64,000 nucleotides of DNA from Chitinophagales bacterium (GTDB taxonomy: Bacteria; Bacteroidota; Bacteroidia; Chitinophagales; Chitinophagaceae), in the NCBI GenBank assembly GCA_020636495.1, contig JACJXQ010000008.1, positions 1,550,001-1,614,000 on the forward strand, read 5' to 3'. Of the stretch, positions 26,702 through 35,293 are shown piece after piece. Both the position numbers and the translations under genes were made by a program. Under the pieces are notes generated by a model. It was not told the origin of the DNA. It searched no databases and worked only from the letters and a program-made list of their open reading frames with translations. Within the stretch, counting starts at the first letter, position 1. Every line of letters starts with the position of its first letter.

Positions 26702-26714
26702 TGCTTACCTGTTG
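26692..26714. terminator. Short hairpin across two convergent stop codons
   Basis: CAGCAGGTA (26692-26700) pairs with TACCTGTTG (26706-26714), with one G-T pair and a 5-nt loop. It covers the stops of the protease and the reductase gene. There is no T tract, so the terminator call is weak. Confidence 0.35.
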
Positions 26715-27961
26715 AACAATATCTTAAGATAGAAAGATGGTTTCCTCAGCTGGTCGCGCAGATCCAGGTCGGTGAACATGCAACTGATAGTCTTACTTAA
26801 AGAAGGACTCTTTTCAGCTTTATTCACCACCAGGTTGAACAACCATGGGAAACGGCATAGCTTCTGCATGGTAGTACCCAGTTTCAGTTCGTCGCCCAGT
26901 CGCCTGTATAGTACGATATCGTAAGCTTCTTTTATGAACGCGGCATCGAAACGATTTTCTTTCAGACAGTTCTCAATGGCATCTGCCGCCAGCATGCCAC
27001 TGTACAGAGCGTTGCCGATACCCTCACCGCTGAAAGGGTCTATCAGGCTGGCTGCATCACCGGTCAATAAGAAGTTCTCACCGGACACGGGCATTTGCTC
27101 CATACCCATCGGCAATCCCCAGCCCAGTATCTTACCATCCAGTTTAGCATTTTTGAAGCGTGGGCTGATGTTAGGGTTGTTCTTGATAGCGTCCAGCATT
27201 TTTTCGCGCAGGTTGATCTTTTTCGCCCTGATGCGTTCTGATAATATGCCTACCCCCACATTGGTTTTTCCATTGGGCAGGGGGAATATCCAGAAATAGC
27301 CGGGCAATACCTCGGGAAGGAAATGCAGTTCTATGAAATTTTCTTCGTGCATACCTGTCACGCCATCATAATAAGCGCGCAGACCTACGGCAGATGTTTT
27401 ATCTGTTGTGTATTCACTAAGGAACTGCTTACGCACAATGCTCTTGTCGCCGTCTGCACCAACCAGCAGTGGTGCGGTGATGGTATATGTCTGCCCGTTC
27501 TGTACAAAAGTTACTGTCACTTTGCCATCGGTACGGGTAATTTCTTTTACTGACGCCTGCTGAAATATGGTGCTGTATTCAGTAGGGAGTTTTTCAAACA
27601 GGAAATTGTCGAAAACCAGTCGCGGGGTAGTGAATCCCGGAGCTTGTTCGCCCGGTTGTTTGTTGGGGTTGAAGGGTATATGCAATGGTTTGCCATTGGG
27701 CGCAACGAATATGATGCCGTGGCTGGGCGTAAACTTCTCAGGTTGACGGAATATCTCCTGCAGCCACTCGGGGTTGGCTTTGCGCAATACAAAGGCTGTT
27801 TTGCCGCTGCATGCATCGCCGCATACCTTATCGCGTGGAAACTGGTCTTTTTCCAGGATTATGTGTGGTATGCCTGCTTTTGATAGATATATTGACGTTC
27901 CTGCTCCTGCAGGCCCTGCACCGATGATAATAACCGAAGTCTCTAAATGCTTACTGTCCAT
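26705..27961 (-). CDS. Geranylgeranyl reductase-family FAD-dependent oxidoreductase
   Basis: This 418-residue flavoprotein has an N-terminal FAD dinucleotide-binding motif, VIIIGAGPAGAGTSIYLSKA, at about 9-28. It also has the CGDACSGK stretch typical of geranylgeranyl reductase/FixC-like enzymes (about 47-54), a GADGDKSIVRKQ motif, and the second FAD motif LLTGDAASLIDPFSGEGIGN. These enzymes reduce isoprenoid double bonds, for example in menaquinone or lipid side chains. The start at 27961 puts the FAD motif at the usual distance and lies just after a candidate -7 box; the longer frame to 28030 would include that box. The substrate is uncertain. Confidence 0.85.
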   Translation of the reverse strand: MDSKHLETSVIIIGAGPAGAGTSIYLSKAGIPHIILEKDQFPRDKVCGDACSGKTAFVLRKANPEWLQEIFRQPEKFTPSHGIIFVAPNGKPLHIPFNPNKQPGEQAPGFTTPRLVFDNFLFEKLPTEYSTIFQQASVKEITRTDGKVTVTFVQNGQTYTITAPLLVGADGDKSIVRKQFLSEYTTDKTSAVGLRAYYDGVTGMHEENFIELHFLPEVLPGYFWIFPLPNGKTNVGVGILSERIRAKKINLREKMLDAIKNNPNISPRFKNAKLDGKILGWGLPMGMEQMPVSGENFLLTGDAASLIDPFSGEGIGNALYSGMLAADAIENCLKENRFDAAFIKEAYDIVLYRRLGDELKLGTTMQKLCRFPWLFNLVVNKAEKSPSLSKTISCMFTDLDLRDQLRKPSFYLKILFNR

Positions 27962-27976
27962 TGCTTCTTGAAGCGC

Positions 27977-27984
27977 CAAATATA
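27977..27984 (-). promoter_or_regulatory. Candidate -7 box for the reductase gene
   Basis: TATATTTG on the minus strand (27984 to 27977) fits TAnnTTTG and leaves a leader of only about 9 nt before the ATG at 27961. No TTG is at the right spacing. Confidence 0.4.
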
Positions 27985-28106
27985 GCAGGCTAAAGCCAAT
28001 TTTATGCCTGTTTGCCCAAATAATCAGCATTAATTCTGCATGATGTACCTTATTTCAACTACATACTACATTGGTTAACAATATGTAAATGTCGCCTGCA
28101 AACTTG

Positions 28107-28135
28107 TTGACGACACCTCCGGCATGCTAAGTTTG
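28107..28135 (+). promoter_or_regulatory. Promoter for the acyltransferase gene, flanked by a palindrome
   Basis: TTG at 28107-28109 and TAAGTTTG at 28128-28135 are separated by 18 nt. The -7 box lies between the inverted arms CCGGCAT (28119-28125) and ATGCCGG (28142-28148), an arrangement that could be an operator. Confidence 0.6.
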
Positions 28136-28177
28136 TATGTAATGCCGGCAGGCATATGAAACGAACAAATAGATAAA

Positions 28178-29413
28178 ATGTCCGATAACAGGGTATATTT
28201 CAAGAACTTAAACGGCGTCAGGTTCCTGGCGGCACTGGTGGTTATTATCCACCATATAGAGATGGGTAAGTTCTGGTTGGGACAGCCCAATATCTATAAA
28301 AATTCATTTGTGGGCGGTGTATTCGGTCAGTTGGGTATTATTCTGTTCTTTGTGTTGAGTGGTTTCCTCATCACTTATCTTTTGCTGGAAGAACACCGCC
28401 GTTCTGGAACAATATCTATCAAGAGTTTCTATATGCGACGTATCCTGCGCATATGGCCGGTATACTATCTTATTGTTCTGCTCAGCTTTTTTGTCTTTCC
28501 GCATATAGACTTCTTTTACCTGCCCACCTATAGTGAACATATTAATGACGCCTTTTGGGTAAAGGCGGCATTGTATCTTTCGTTCCTGCCCAACCTGGGT
28601 TATACTTTGTACGAGCATATTGCTTATGCCACACAAACGTGGTCGGTTGGGGTAGAAGAACAGTTCTACCTGATATGGCCTGTATTGATGTTGTGGGCCA
28701 TCAATAAGAAGAAGATAATGCCCATGCTGGTTGGTGTTATCGTATTCTACCTGTTAGTAAAAACGGTAACCGTATATTTCTATAGCCAGGATATGACCCG
28801 TTTCACCACGCAGGAATATGCATGGTTGTTCTGGGATCATTTCTCCATAGACTGTATGGCTCTGGGCGGCATTGGCGCTTACCTGTTGTTCTATAACAAA
28901 CAAAAGATTCTGGACATCTTGTTCAATAGATACCTGCAACTGGCTTTGTACGCTGTCCTTGCTATTGTTACTGTAAAAGGCTGGGTGTTGCCCTGGTATA
29001 ATAAAGAGTGGTACGCCCTGGTATTTACCGTTCTTATACTGAATCTGGCAGCTAATAAGCAATCTGTTATCAATCTTGAATTCAAACCGCTGAATTATTT
29101 AGGAAAAATATCATATGGTTTGTACATGTACCATAATATAGTACTGATAGTGACCATCAAGCTGATGATAATATATAATGTTGTTGAAATAAGTTCTGTT
29201 GCAGGTACAGTCGTTCTTTATGTATTATCATTGGGAGGCACCGGGCTGCTTTCTGCTCTTTCATATGAATACTTCGAAAAATGGTTCTTGTCTGCAAAAA
29301 CAAGGTTTGCCAAAGTGCAGAGTGGCGATAAGATAGAAGACCATGCTCCCGTAAAGGCGAGCGATACACCAATAGAACAGTTACATATTCCAGGTGCTGT
29401 TTCAGTAAAATAG
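28178..29413 (+). CDS. Membrane acyltransferase (OafA/YrhL type, acyltransferase 3)
   Basis: This 411-residue integral membrane protein has about ten helices. It matches the acyltransferase-3 family, which O-acetylates or succinylates surface sugars such as O-antigen, peptidoglycan or exopolysaccharide. The N-terminus LNGVRFLAALVVIIHHIEM carries the expected His in helix 1, and the RRILRIWPVYYLIVLLSFF segment (Arg-rich loop 2) and WSVGVEEQFYLIWPVLML are standard motifs. The C-terminal tail of about 40 residues is polar. It is transcribed alone and divergently from the reductase. The acceptor is unknown, and no polysaccharide cluster is in the window. Confidence 0.9.
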   Translation: MSDNRVYFKNLNGVRFLAALVVIIHHIEMGKFWLGQPNIYKNSFVGGVFGQLGIILFFVLSGFLITYLLLEEHRRSGTISIKSFYMRRILRIWPVYYLIVLLSFFVFPHIDFFYLPTYSEHINDAFWVKAALYLSFLPNLGYTLYEHIAYATQTWSVGVEEQFYLIWPVLMLWAINKKKIMPMLVGVIVFYLLVKTVTVYFYSQDMTRFTTQEYAWLFWDHFSIDCMALGGIGAYLLFYNKQKILDILFNRYLQLALYAVLAIVTVKGWVLPWYNKEWYALVFTVLILNLAANKQSVINLEFKPLNYLGKISYGLYMYHNIVLIVTIKLMIIYNVVEISSVAGTVVLYVLSLGGTGLLSALSYEYFEKWFLSAKTRFAKVQSGDKIEDHAPVKASDTPIEQLHIPGAVSVK

Positions 29414-29544
29414 AATATTCTGAAAGCTTTTCGGGACATTATTTTATATTATATCAGGTGATGTTCTGCCCTTGAGACAGTTTCAATAAGTTAAAAAATA
29501 AGCCTTACAAAGGATAAAACCTTCATTTATCTGCTGCAAACCTG

Positions 29545-29552
29545 TATCTTTG
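29545..29552 (+). promoter_or_regulatory. -7 box of the nusB operon
   Basis: TATCTTTG is a perfect TAnnTTTG and lies 24 nt before the nusB ATG. It overlaps an in-frame TTG at 29550, so that TTG cannot be the translation start of a transcript from here. Confidence 0.6.
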
Positions 29553-29576
29553 CGCCCCAAACAGGTTCTTAATAGA

Positions 29577-30512
29577 ATGATCGGTCGTAGAAATATCAGG
29601 GTCAAAGTTATGCAGGCACTTTATACACTTGCTACTACAGGTGTAACCACCCCTGAAGAACAAAAGAAAAAAGGTGCTGAATTACTGGACGAAAAGCTGG
29701 CCCGTTTTTTAGATCTCTTCGTAATATCCGTTCTGTATACAATGCGTGTAGCCCAGTATGCCGAAAAAGACGCCGGCAAAAGGGCATCAAAATATCTTCC
29801 AACCTCAGACGACCTGAATGTCAATACCAAGATCTCTGGCAATGATTTTCTTTGGAAGATACTGAACAATGAGACCTTTACAGAGAAAATAAAGGATAAG
29901 GATATAAACAGGTACCTGGATGAGGACCTGGTAAAAAAGATATACAAGCGATTTGTTGAAACCGATGAGTATGAAAGCTATACTTCGGTAAGGGAAAGAG
30001 ACCCCAAAATTGAGGTGGCTATCATCAAATACATATGGGATGAGCAGATATACGGTGATGAGTCTGTGATGGAATATTTTACAGATGAACTGCCCGGCTG
30101 GGAAGATGATATGGATATGGTGAAGATATTGATGGATAACTTCTTCAAAAGCAGCTCACGCATCAACTTCCTTAAACTTATCTCTGCCGAGAAGAATGAA
30201 TATGCACACAACCTGCTGGTTACAACTATAGAGAAAGAAGAGTACTGTGTGGAGCTGATACAGCCTAAACTGGTGAACTGGGATTCTGAGCGTGTAGCGC
30301 TGATAGATATGCTGTTGCTGCGCATGGGCGTTTGTGAGCTCCTGTATTTCCCAACCATACCTACCAAGGTTACTATCAATGAATATATCGAGATAGCCAA
30401 GTTGTACAGTACACCACAAAGCGGGCAGTTTGTGAACGGGGTGCTTGATAATATTCTGAAAGACCTGGCTAAGGAAAATAAAATTCATAAAGAACAGAGA
30501 AACGCTAAATAA
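29577..30512 (+). CDS. nusB: Transcription antitermination factor NusB
   Basis: NusB works with S10 in rRNA antitermination. The 311-residue length is typical of Bacteroidota, where an N-terminal helical extension of about 180 residues precedes the NusB domain. The start MIGRRNIRVKVMQALYTL is characteristic, and the C-terminal core (about 185-305) includes ERVALIDMLLLRMGVCELL, TIPTKVTINEYIEIAKLYS and FVNGVLDNILKDL. It heads an apparent operon, nusB-DUF1573-yajC-coaE, with gaps of 19, 25 and 10 nt, an order well known in this phylum. Confidence 0.95.
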   Translation: MIGRRNIRVKVMQALYTLATTGVTTPEEQKKKGAELLDEKLARFLDLFVISVLYTMRVAQYAEKDAGKRASKYLPTSDDLNVNTKISGNDFLWKILNNETFTEKIKDKDINRYLDEDLVKKIYKRFVETDEYESYTSVRERDPKIEVAIIKYIWDEQIYGDESVMEYFTDELPGWEDDMDMVKILMDNFFKSSSRINFLKLISAEKNEYAHNLLVTTIEKEEYCVELIQPKLVNWDSERVALIDMLLLRMGVCELLYFPTIPTKVTINEYIEIAKLYSTPQSGQFVNGVLDNILKDLAKENKIHKEQRNAK

Positions 30513-30531
30513 ATTTGCCAAAACACTTTGT

Positions 30532-31023
30532 ATGAAAAAGTTCATGCCTTTTTTGATGCTGGTTTTATTAGCAACAGCTTGTAACGATGATACAACGCAA
30601 AAGCAGGATGCGACAGGTAAAGACCTTTTGTCTACTGAGCTGGTGAACAATCCTCACTCTGCCGACGGATTGGACACAGCAGCGCAGAATGCATTGCCGA
30701 CCATGGATTTTACAGATACTCTGCATGACTTTGGCACCCTGAATGAAGGAGAGAAAGCAGTATATGATTTTGCCTTTACCAACAATGGTAAAACGCCGCT
30801 GATCATAAGCGACGCAAAAGGCTCTTGTGGATGCACGGTAGCAGAGTTTCCGCGCGACCCGATCGCGCCTGGAGCTTCAGGTAAGATACAAGTGGTATTT
30901 AACTCTATAGATAAGTCAGGCCACCAGGAAAAATCAGTATCTGTCACCACCAATACAGCACGCAGCGTGCATATGCTGTACTTTAAAGGTGATGTGAAGG
31001 CTGATCCGAATAAAACGTATTAA
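30532..31023 (+). CDS. DUF1573 domain lipoprotein
   Basis: The product is a 163-residue lipoprotein. The leader MKKFMPFLMLVLLATAC places the lipidated Cys at residue 17, followed by NDDTTQK. Acidic residues just after the Cys resemble the surface-export signals of Bacteroidota lipoproteins. The DUF1573 domain (about 60-155) starts DTLHDFGTLNEGEKAVYDF and has GSCGCTVAEFPRDPIAPG and VFNSIDKSGHQEKSV, an Ig-like fold. Function is unknown, but the gene sits between nusB and yajC in many relatives. Confidence 0.9.
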   Translation: MKKFMPFLMLVLLATACNDDTTQKQDATGKDLLSTELVNNPHSADGLDTAAQNALPTMDFTDTLHDFGTLNEGEKAVYDFAFTNNGKTPLIISDAKGSCGCTVAEFPRDPIAPGASGKIQVVFNSIDKSGHQEKSVSVTTNTARSVHMLYFKGDVKADPNKTY

Positions 31024-31048
31024 TTTTATATAATAAACCATCAGAATA

Positions 31049-31405
31049 ATGTTAGCACAGATCTATTCAGTATTATTACAAGCGCCGGCCGGCGGAGGCA
31101 GTATCCAGCTTATCTTTTTGGTAGGTATGATCGCCGTGATGTATTTCTTTATGATACGTCCGCAGGCAAAACGCCAGAAAGAGCAAAAACAATTTGCCAC
31201 CACTATAGATGTTGGTGAGCGTGTAGTTACTTCAGCGGGGATCCATGGTACTATCAAGCGTACCAATGATGATGATACCCTTTTGCTGGAAGTACACCAC
31301 GGTTCTTTTATTACTATTGAGCGCTCAGCTGTATCAATGGAAATGACCAATGCATTCCGCAAAAAAGCAGGAATTGCAACAGCATCTGCCGATACAAAAA
31401 AATAA
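31049..31405 (+). CDS. yajC: Preprotein translocase subunit YajC
   Basis: YajC is an accessory subunit of the SecDF complex at the inner membrane. The 118-residue protein has one membrane helix (about 15-35, IQLIFLVGMIAVMYFFMI), the conserved RPQAKRQKEQKQF right after it, and a soluble domain with GERVVTSAGIHGTIKR and LLLEVHHGSFITIERSAV. secD and secF are not in the window. It is third in the nusB operon. Confidence 0.95.
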   Translation: MLAQIYSVLLQAPAGGGSIQLIFLVGMIAVMYFFMIRPQAKRQKEQKQFATTIDVGERVVTSAGIHGTIKRTNDDDTLLLEVHHGSFITIERSAVSMEMTNAFRKKAGIATASADTKK

Positions 31406-31415
31406 TTACGGGTTT

Positions 31416-32009
31416 ATGCTGAAAGTAGGAATTACAGGAGGCATAGGGGCCGGTAAGTCAGTTGTATGCCGGGTGTTTCATACACTCGGCATACCTGTAT
31501 TTGATGCTGACCATGCTGCAAAAATGCTCATGGACACAGACCCCACACTGATAGCGGGTATTACTAAGTTGCTTGGCCCCGGTGTATATACGTCGGGCAA
31601 GGTGAACAGGGAGCAACTGGCAGCGGCTGTGTTTAAAGACAAAAGCCTGTTGCAACAACTCAACGCGCTGGTGCATCCCGCAACCATAGACTACGGTAAG
31701 AAATGGATGCAGCAGCAAAACGCGCCTTATACCATAAAAGAAGCAGCCATATTTTTTGAAAGCGGCAGCTACAAGGATATGGATGTGATGGTAGGTGTTA
31801 CTGCACCTGAAGAACTTCGAATATCAAGGGCGATGCAACGTTCGGGTATGACCCGTGAAAAAGTGCAGGAACGTATTGCCAGCCAGATGAATGACGCAGA
31901 AAAAATGGCCATGTGTGATCATGTAATTATCAATGATGATAAGCAGGCCATCATACCTCAGGTAATGCAGTTGCATAGCCAACTACTTGACAGGGCAAAA
32001 CTGCGCTAA
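31416..32009 (+). CDS. coaE: Dephospho-CoA kinase
   Basis: CoaE phosphorylates the 3'-hydroxyl of dephospho-CoA, the last step of coenzyme A synthesis. The 197-residue protein has the P-loop VGITGGIGAGKS at 3-14, an acidic FDADHAAK motif near residue 30, LVHPATIDYGKKWM and the lid region REKVQERIASQM. The ATG at 31416 places the P-loop at the N-terminus; the frame stays open further upstream into yajC, but the family does not need that extension. It ends the nusB operon and abuts the convergent aminopeptidase gene. Confidence 0.95.
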   Translation: MLKVGITGGIGAGKSVVCRVFHTLGIPVFDADHAAKMLMDTDPTLIAGITKLLGPGVYTSGKVNREQLAAAVFKDKSLLQQLNALVHPATIDYGKKWMQQQNAPYTIKEAAIFFESGSYKDMDVMVGVTAPEELRISRAMQRSGMTREKVQERIASQMNDAEKMAMCDHVIINDDKQAIIPQVMQLHSQLLDRAKLR

Positions 32010-32010
32010 T

Positions 32011-34599
32011 TTACTCGCCCCACACATCGGCAATGTACTTCTTGTAAACAAATATATTATCCTCGTCAGTTTCCGTTTCCTGCAGGTGCAATAAGGTTTT
32101 GTGCAGCATATTCAATCTCCTGTTTGCTTTGGTAGCTGAGTTTTTTGTGTTGGTGGCTGCCACCTCATCTTTAAAGAAATAGGCAACGTCGAAAATATAA
32201 GATGCTATTGATGCCCGGTAAACACCTATGTTTTCCGTGGTAATATAGTTTTCCACTTCGGCCAGAACTTTGGCAAACGCATCATCCGAAGGTGTGTTCT
32301 TCATATATTTAGCCAGGCTGCCTGAATAGCTTATTTTGTTATTGCCTGCAAAACGGTAGTGCCATTCATTTATCAGAACGGTATCTTCGGTATTCCCTTT
32401 TTCACCTATAATATCCCATACTTTATTCAGCAGCGCTGCTTTCGGGTACTGTGCCAGCATCTTTTTAGCAACAGAGTACACGGTGTCTTTATCTACTACT
32501 GCCAGTGCGCCTAATGCGGCGGCTTCTACTTTATATGATATATCAGCAAGCCCCACGTATATATCATCTTCTGCAGCAGATACTTTCCATTTGGCCAGCA
32601 CATCGAAAGCAGCTGCCCGCACGTGGCAGGACATATCCTGTACGGCCAGCATCTGAACGTCTGACCTGAACATATTCTGCACTTTGTCCGTCTTCTGCTG
32701 TTGCAACACATTCATCACAAAAACCCTTACATATTCCAGGTTGTCCATTACGGCCTTTTTATACATATCCTGCACACTTGCAGTGCCTAAGCTGTTGCTG
32801 CAGGCTTTCAGCGAGGCTATTTTTGCACGGTAGTCTTCGGGCCGAGCATTGTAGTAACATCTTACCCAATGGTCGGTTGCTTTGTCGTCGTTTATTTTGC
32901 CAACCAGCAGGTGGTCAGCGTCGATGTAAACAGCAGGTCTTGTGCTGTCATGATACGGGTAGCTTACGGTCATCGTCCGTACATCCATGTCTATCATATC
33001 ACTGAATACCTGCTTGCCATTCACCACATTAATTTTGAAGGGCAGGCGGTACATCTGGTCCTGTTTTTGCACCAGTGTTATTTTGACATTTCGTGCTTTG
33101 TCGTCAAATACATAATTCACATCTATTACCGGGTGTCCGCCCCTGAAATACCACTGGTCGAAGAACCAGTTCCAGTCTTTACCTGTTGCTTTCTCTACAG
33201 CCATGCGCCAGTTATGTACTTCGGCAGGTTGCAGTGCATTACTATGCAGGTATATGTCCATGGCCCTGTAAAAAGCGCTGTCGCCTGCCAGCCCATGCAG
33301 GTAGTGCAGTATACTGGCACCTTTCTGGTAGGATATCCTGTCGAACATATCCTCACGCTCGTTGTAGTGGAAACGGGCGAGTGGTGCATCGTTCTTGTCT
33401 GCCTGGTTCAGGTAGGACATAAAATCATCATAGCCGAGTTTTTGCTGCGATGCTTCGCCGTATTTGTACCTGCGCCACAGTTGTTCGCCATAAGTAGCGA
33501 ATGATTCATTCAATGTCAGGTTCGACCAAGACTCAGCCGTTACATAATCGCCAAACCACTGGTGGAACAACTCATGGGATACCACGTCTTCATAATCCTT
33601 GTCTATCATTTCGCGCTTGTCCTGGTTGATGAACTCACCGAACAGGGTAGCACTGGTGTTCTCCATCGCCCCGGAAACATAATCCCTGACTACTACCTGC
33701 GAATATTTATTCCAAGGATAAGGCACACCGGTAACACCTGAAAAGAAGCCGATCATTTCGGGTGTGTTTTTGAACATTTCCAGGGCGTAAGGTGCAAATT
33801 GTGGTTCTACGTAGTAGTTCACATCCTTGCCATTCCACTGTTTGTCTGCCACTATCTCAAACTTACCTATGGCAAACATCATTACATAAGGCTGTATCTC
33901 CTTATCCATGCTCCACACATCAGTACGTGTACCATCCTCATGAAACACTGCCTCTCCGGACTGCCCGTTGCTCAGCGTGGTCATGCTGTCGGGCACCGTA
34001 AGGTGTATGCGTGTGGTAAAACGCTCATTGGGCCTGTCGAAGGTGGGTACCCAGTGCGAGTTGGCCTGTGTTTCTCCCTGTGTCCATATCTGCACAGGTT
34101 TGTTGGGTACACTCCTGTCGGTATTGATAAAATACAATCCCCTGTCGTCCCTGATGGCCTTACTGCCTCCTGTAGGTGCAGCATAAGGTTGGGCTATATA
34201 GTCTATGGATACTTTTACTTGCTCTTTGTTGTGGTATTTCCTGTCAAGGTAAATGGTCAGGCTGTCGTTGTTGTAATTCAGTTTTTGTTTCATGCCATTC
34301 ACCAGGACATCTTTTATCTGCATGCTTTTAGCATCCAGTATTATTTTGTCGCTGCTGTAGAAGTAGGGGTGCATATCCAGCTCTGCATGGCCGGTAGCTG
34401 TTTTTTCTGCAAAGTTGAAACGTAAGGCCACATCTGTATGAGTAATATCCCAGTCCATGGTTTCTGACGCCCTGTATTCGCTGCCTGCTGAACTTATTGT
34501 GATATCCGGTAGCATTACCGACCTTGCTGTTTTCCGACTGCTGCTGCAAGATGCTGCAATAAGAACGGGCACCATTAAAAGAGGGAATAAAGATCTCAT
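32011..34599 (-). CDS. M1 family metallopeptidase, lipoprotein
   Basis: This is an 862-residue gluzincin aminopeptidase with a lipoprotein signal (MRSLFPLLMVPVLIAASC, Cys18). The N-terminal beta domain (about 50-250) is followed by the exopeptidase motif GAMEN near residue 310. The zinc motif HELFH begins at His342, and the third ligand Glu lies in NESFA 18 residues after it. The C-terminal part (about 560-860) is helical and HEAT-like, with a stretch of VRAAAFDVLAKWK. M1 enzymes remove N-terminal residues from peptides; anchoring by lipid suggests use of peptides at the cell envelope. It stands alone between convergent coaE and the divergent biotin-carrier gene. Confidence 0.94.
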   Translation of the reverse strand: MRSLFPLLMVPVLIAASCSSSRKTARSVMLPDITISSAGSEYRASETMDWDITHTDVALRFNFAEKTATGHAELDMHPYFYSSDKIILDAKSMQIKDVLVNGMKQKLNYNNDSLTIYLDRKYHNKEQVKVSIDYIAQPYAAPTGGSKAIRDDRGLYFINTDRSVPNKPVQIWTQGETQANSHWVPTFDRPNERFTTRIHLTVPDSMTTLSNGQSGEAVFHEDGTRTDVWSMDKEIQPYVMMFAIGKFEIVADKQWNGKDVNYYVEPQFAPYALEMFKNTPEMIGFFSGVTGVPYPWNKYSQVVVRDYVSGAMENTSATLFGEFINQDKREMIDKDYEDVVSHELFHQWFGDYVTAESWSNLTLNESFATYGEQLWRRYKYGEASQQKLGYDDFMSYLNQADKNDAPLARFHYNEREDMFDRISYQKGASILHYLHGLAGDSAFYRAMDIYLHSNALQPAEVHNWRMAVEKATGKDWNWFFDQWYFRGGHPVIDVNYVFDDKARNVKITLVQKQDQMYRLPFKINVVNGKQVFSDMIDMDVRTMTVSYPYHDSTRPAVYIDADHLLVGKINDDKATDHWVRCYYNARPEDYRAKIASLKACSNSLGTASVQDMYKKAVMDNLEYVRVFVMNVLQQQKTDKVQNMFRSDVQMLAVQDMSCHVRAAAFDVLAKWKVSAAEDDIYVGLADISYKVEAAALGALAVVDKDTVYSVAKKMLAQYPKAALLNKVWDIIGEKGNTEDTVLINEWHYRFAGNNKISYSGSLAKYMKNTPSDDAFAKVLAEVENYITTENIGVYRASIASYIFDVAYFFKDEVAATNTKNSATKANRRLNMLHKTLLHLQETETDEDNIFVYKKYIADVWGE

Positions 34600-34759
34600 A
34601 TGTATTATTGCTCTGATGTGTATTTGCAGAGGTAATATTACTCAATACTTACAATATAGAGCTACCCTTTACCGGGGTATTTTGATTTAAGGGCACAAGG
34701 CCATACCTAAGGTGAGTTGTTAAACCTTCCAAGTCTGCTGAAAGCCAATAATAATTGGT

Positions 34760-34767
34760 TAAATTTG
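34760..34767 (+). promoter_or_regulatory. Candidate -7 box for the biotin-carrier gene
   Basis: TAAATTTG is a perfect TAnnTTTG 25 nt before the ATG. No good TTG is at -33. Confidence 0.45.
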
Positions 34768-34792
34768 CCCTCTATTAAAACAAACACGTTAC

Positions 34793-35293
34793 ATGCTGCA
34801 GATATCTGTAAACGATAAAGAAGCCTATTCGGTAGTAAATGAAGGCGGCGAATGGCTGCTGGATGGTACAAAAGTGGATTGTGATATTCAGTTGCAACCC
34901 AATGGGCTCATCAGCATATTATATAATAACAAAAGTTATACAGCTACTGTTGAGGGTATTGATGTCAAAGCCAAGCAACTAACGCTCAGGATAGACGGTC
35001 GTCTGCAGCGGGTAGCTGTCAGTGAGCCGATGGACCAGTTGCTGGCCAGTATGGGTATGGACCTGAAAGCCATGCAGAAGGCAGAGCCTGTAAAGGCACC
35101 TATGCCGGGTATGATCCTGAAAATAATGGTAGAACCCGGGCAGCAGATAGCCAAAGGCGATGGGTTGCTGATTCTTGAGGCCATGAAGATGGAGAATGTG
35201 CTGAAGGCTGGTGCCGATGCTAAAGTAAAAGCCATCAATGTACAGGAAAAAACAGCTGTCGAAAAGGGAGCAATATTAATAGAACTGGAATAG
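34793..35293 (+). CDS. Biotin/lipoyl-containing carboxyl carrier protein
   Basis: The 166-residue protein ends in a biotinyl domain (about 90-166). The biotin-accepting Lys132 lies in EAMKMEN, framed by VKAPMPGMILKIMVEPGQQI and EKTAVEKGAILIELE. The N-terminal half is a small beta domain of the kind fused to the carrier subunits of acyl-CoA carboxylases. In related genomes such carriers sit beside a carboxyltransferase or biotin carboxylase; none is in this window, so its partner enzyme is elsewhere. The stop codon shares one base with the GTG start of the next gene. Confidence 0.88.
   Translation: MLQISVNDKEAYSVVNEGGEWLLDGTKVDCDIQLQPNGLISILYNNKSYTATVEGIDVKAKQLTLRIDGRLQRVAVSEPMDQLLASMGMDLKAMQKAEPVKAPMPGMILKIMVEPGQQIAKGDGLLILEAMKMENVLKAGADAKVKAINVQEKTAVEKGAILIELE

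Noticed and set aside
29550..29576. TTG start extending NusB by nine residues
   Set aside because: The TTG overlaps the -7 box TATCTTTG, so the transcript would begin after it; the ATG at 29577 gives the standard N-terminus.
33799..34425. Long plus-strand ORF within the aminopeptidase gene
   Set aside because: It is opposite a full-length, motif-bearing M1 peptidase and shows no features of its own.
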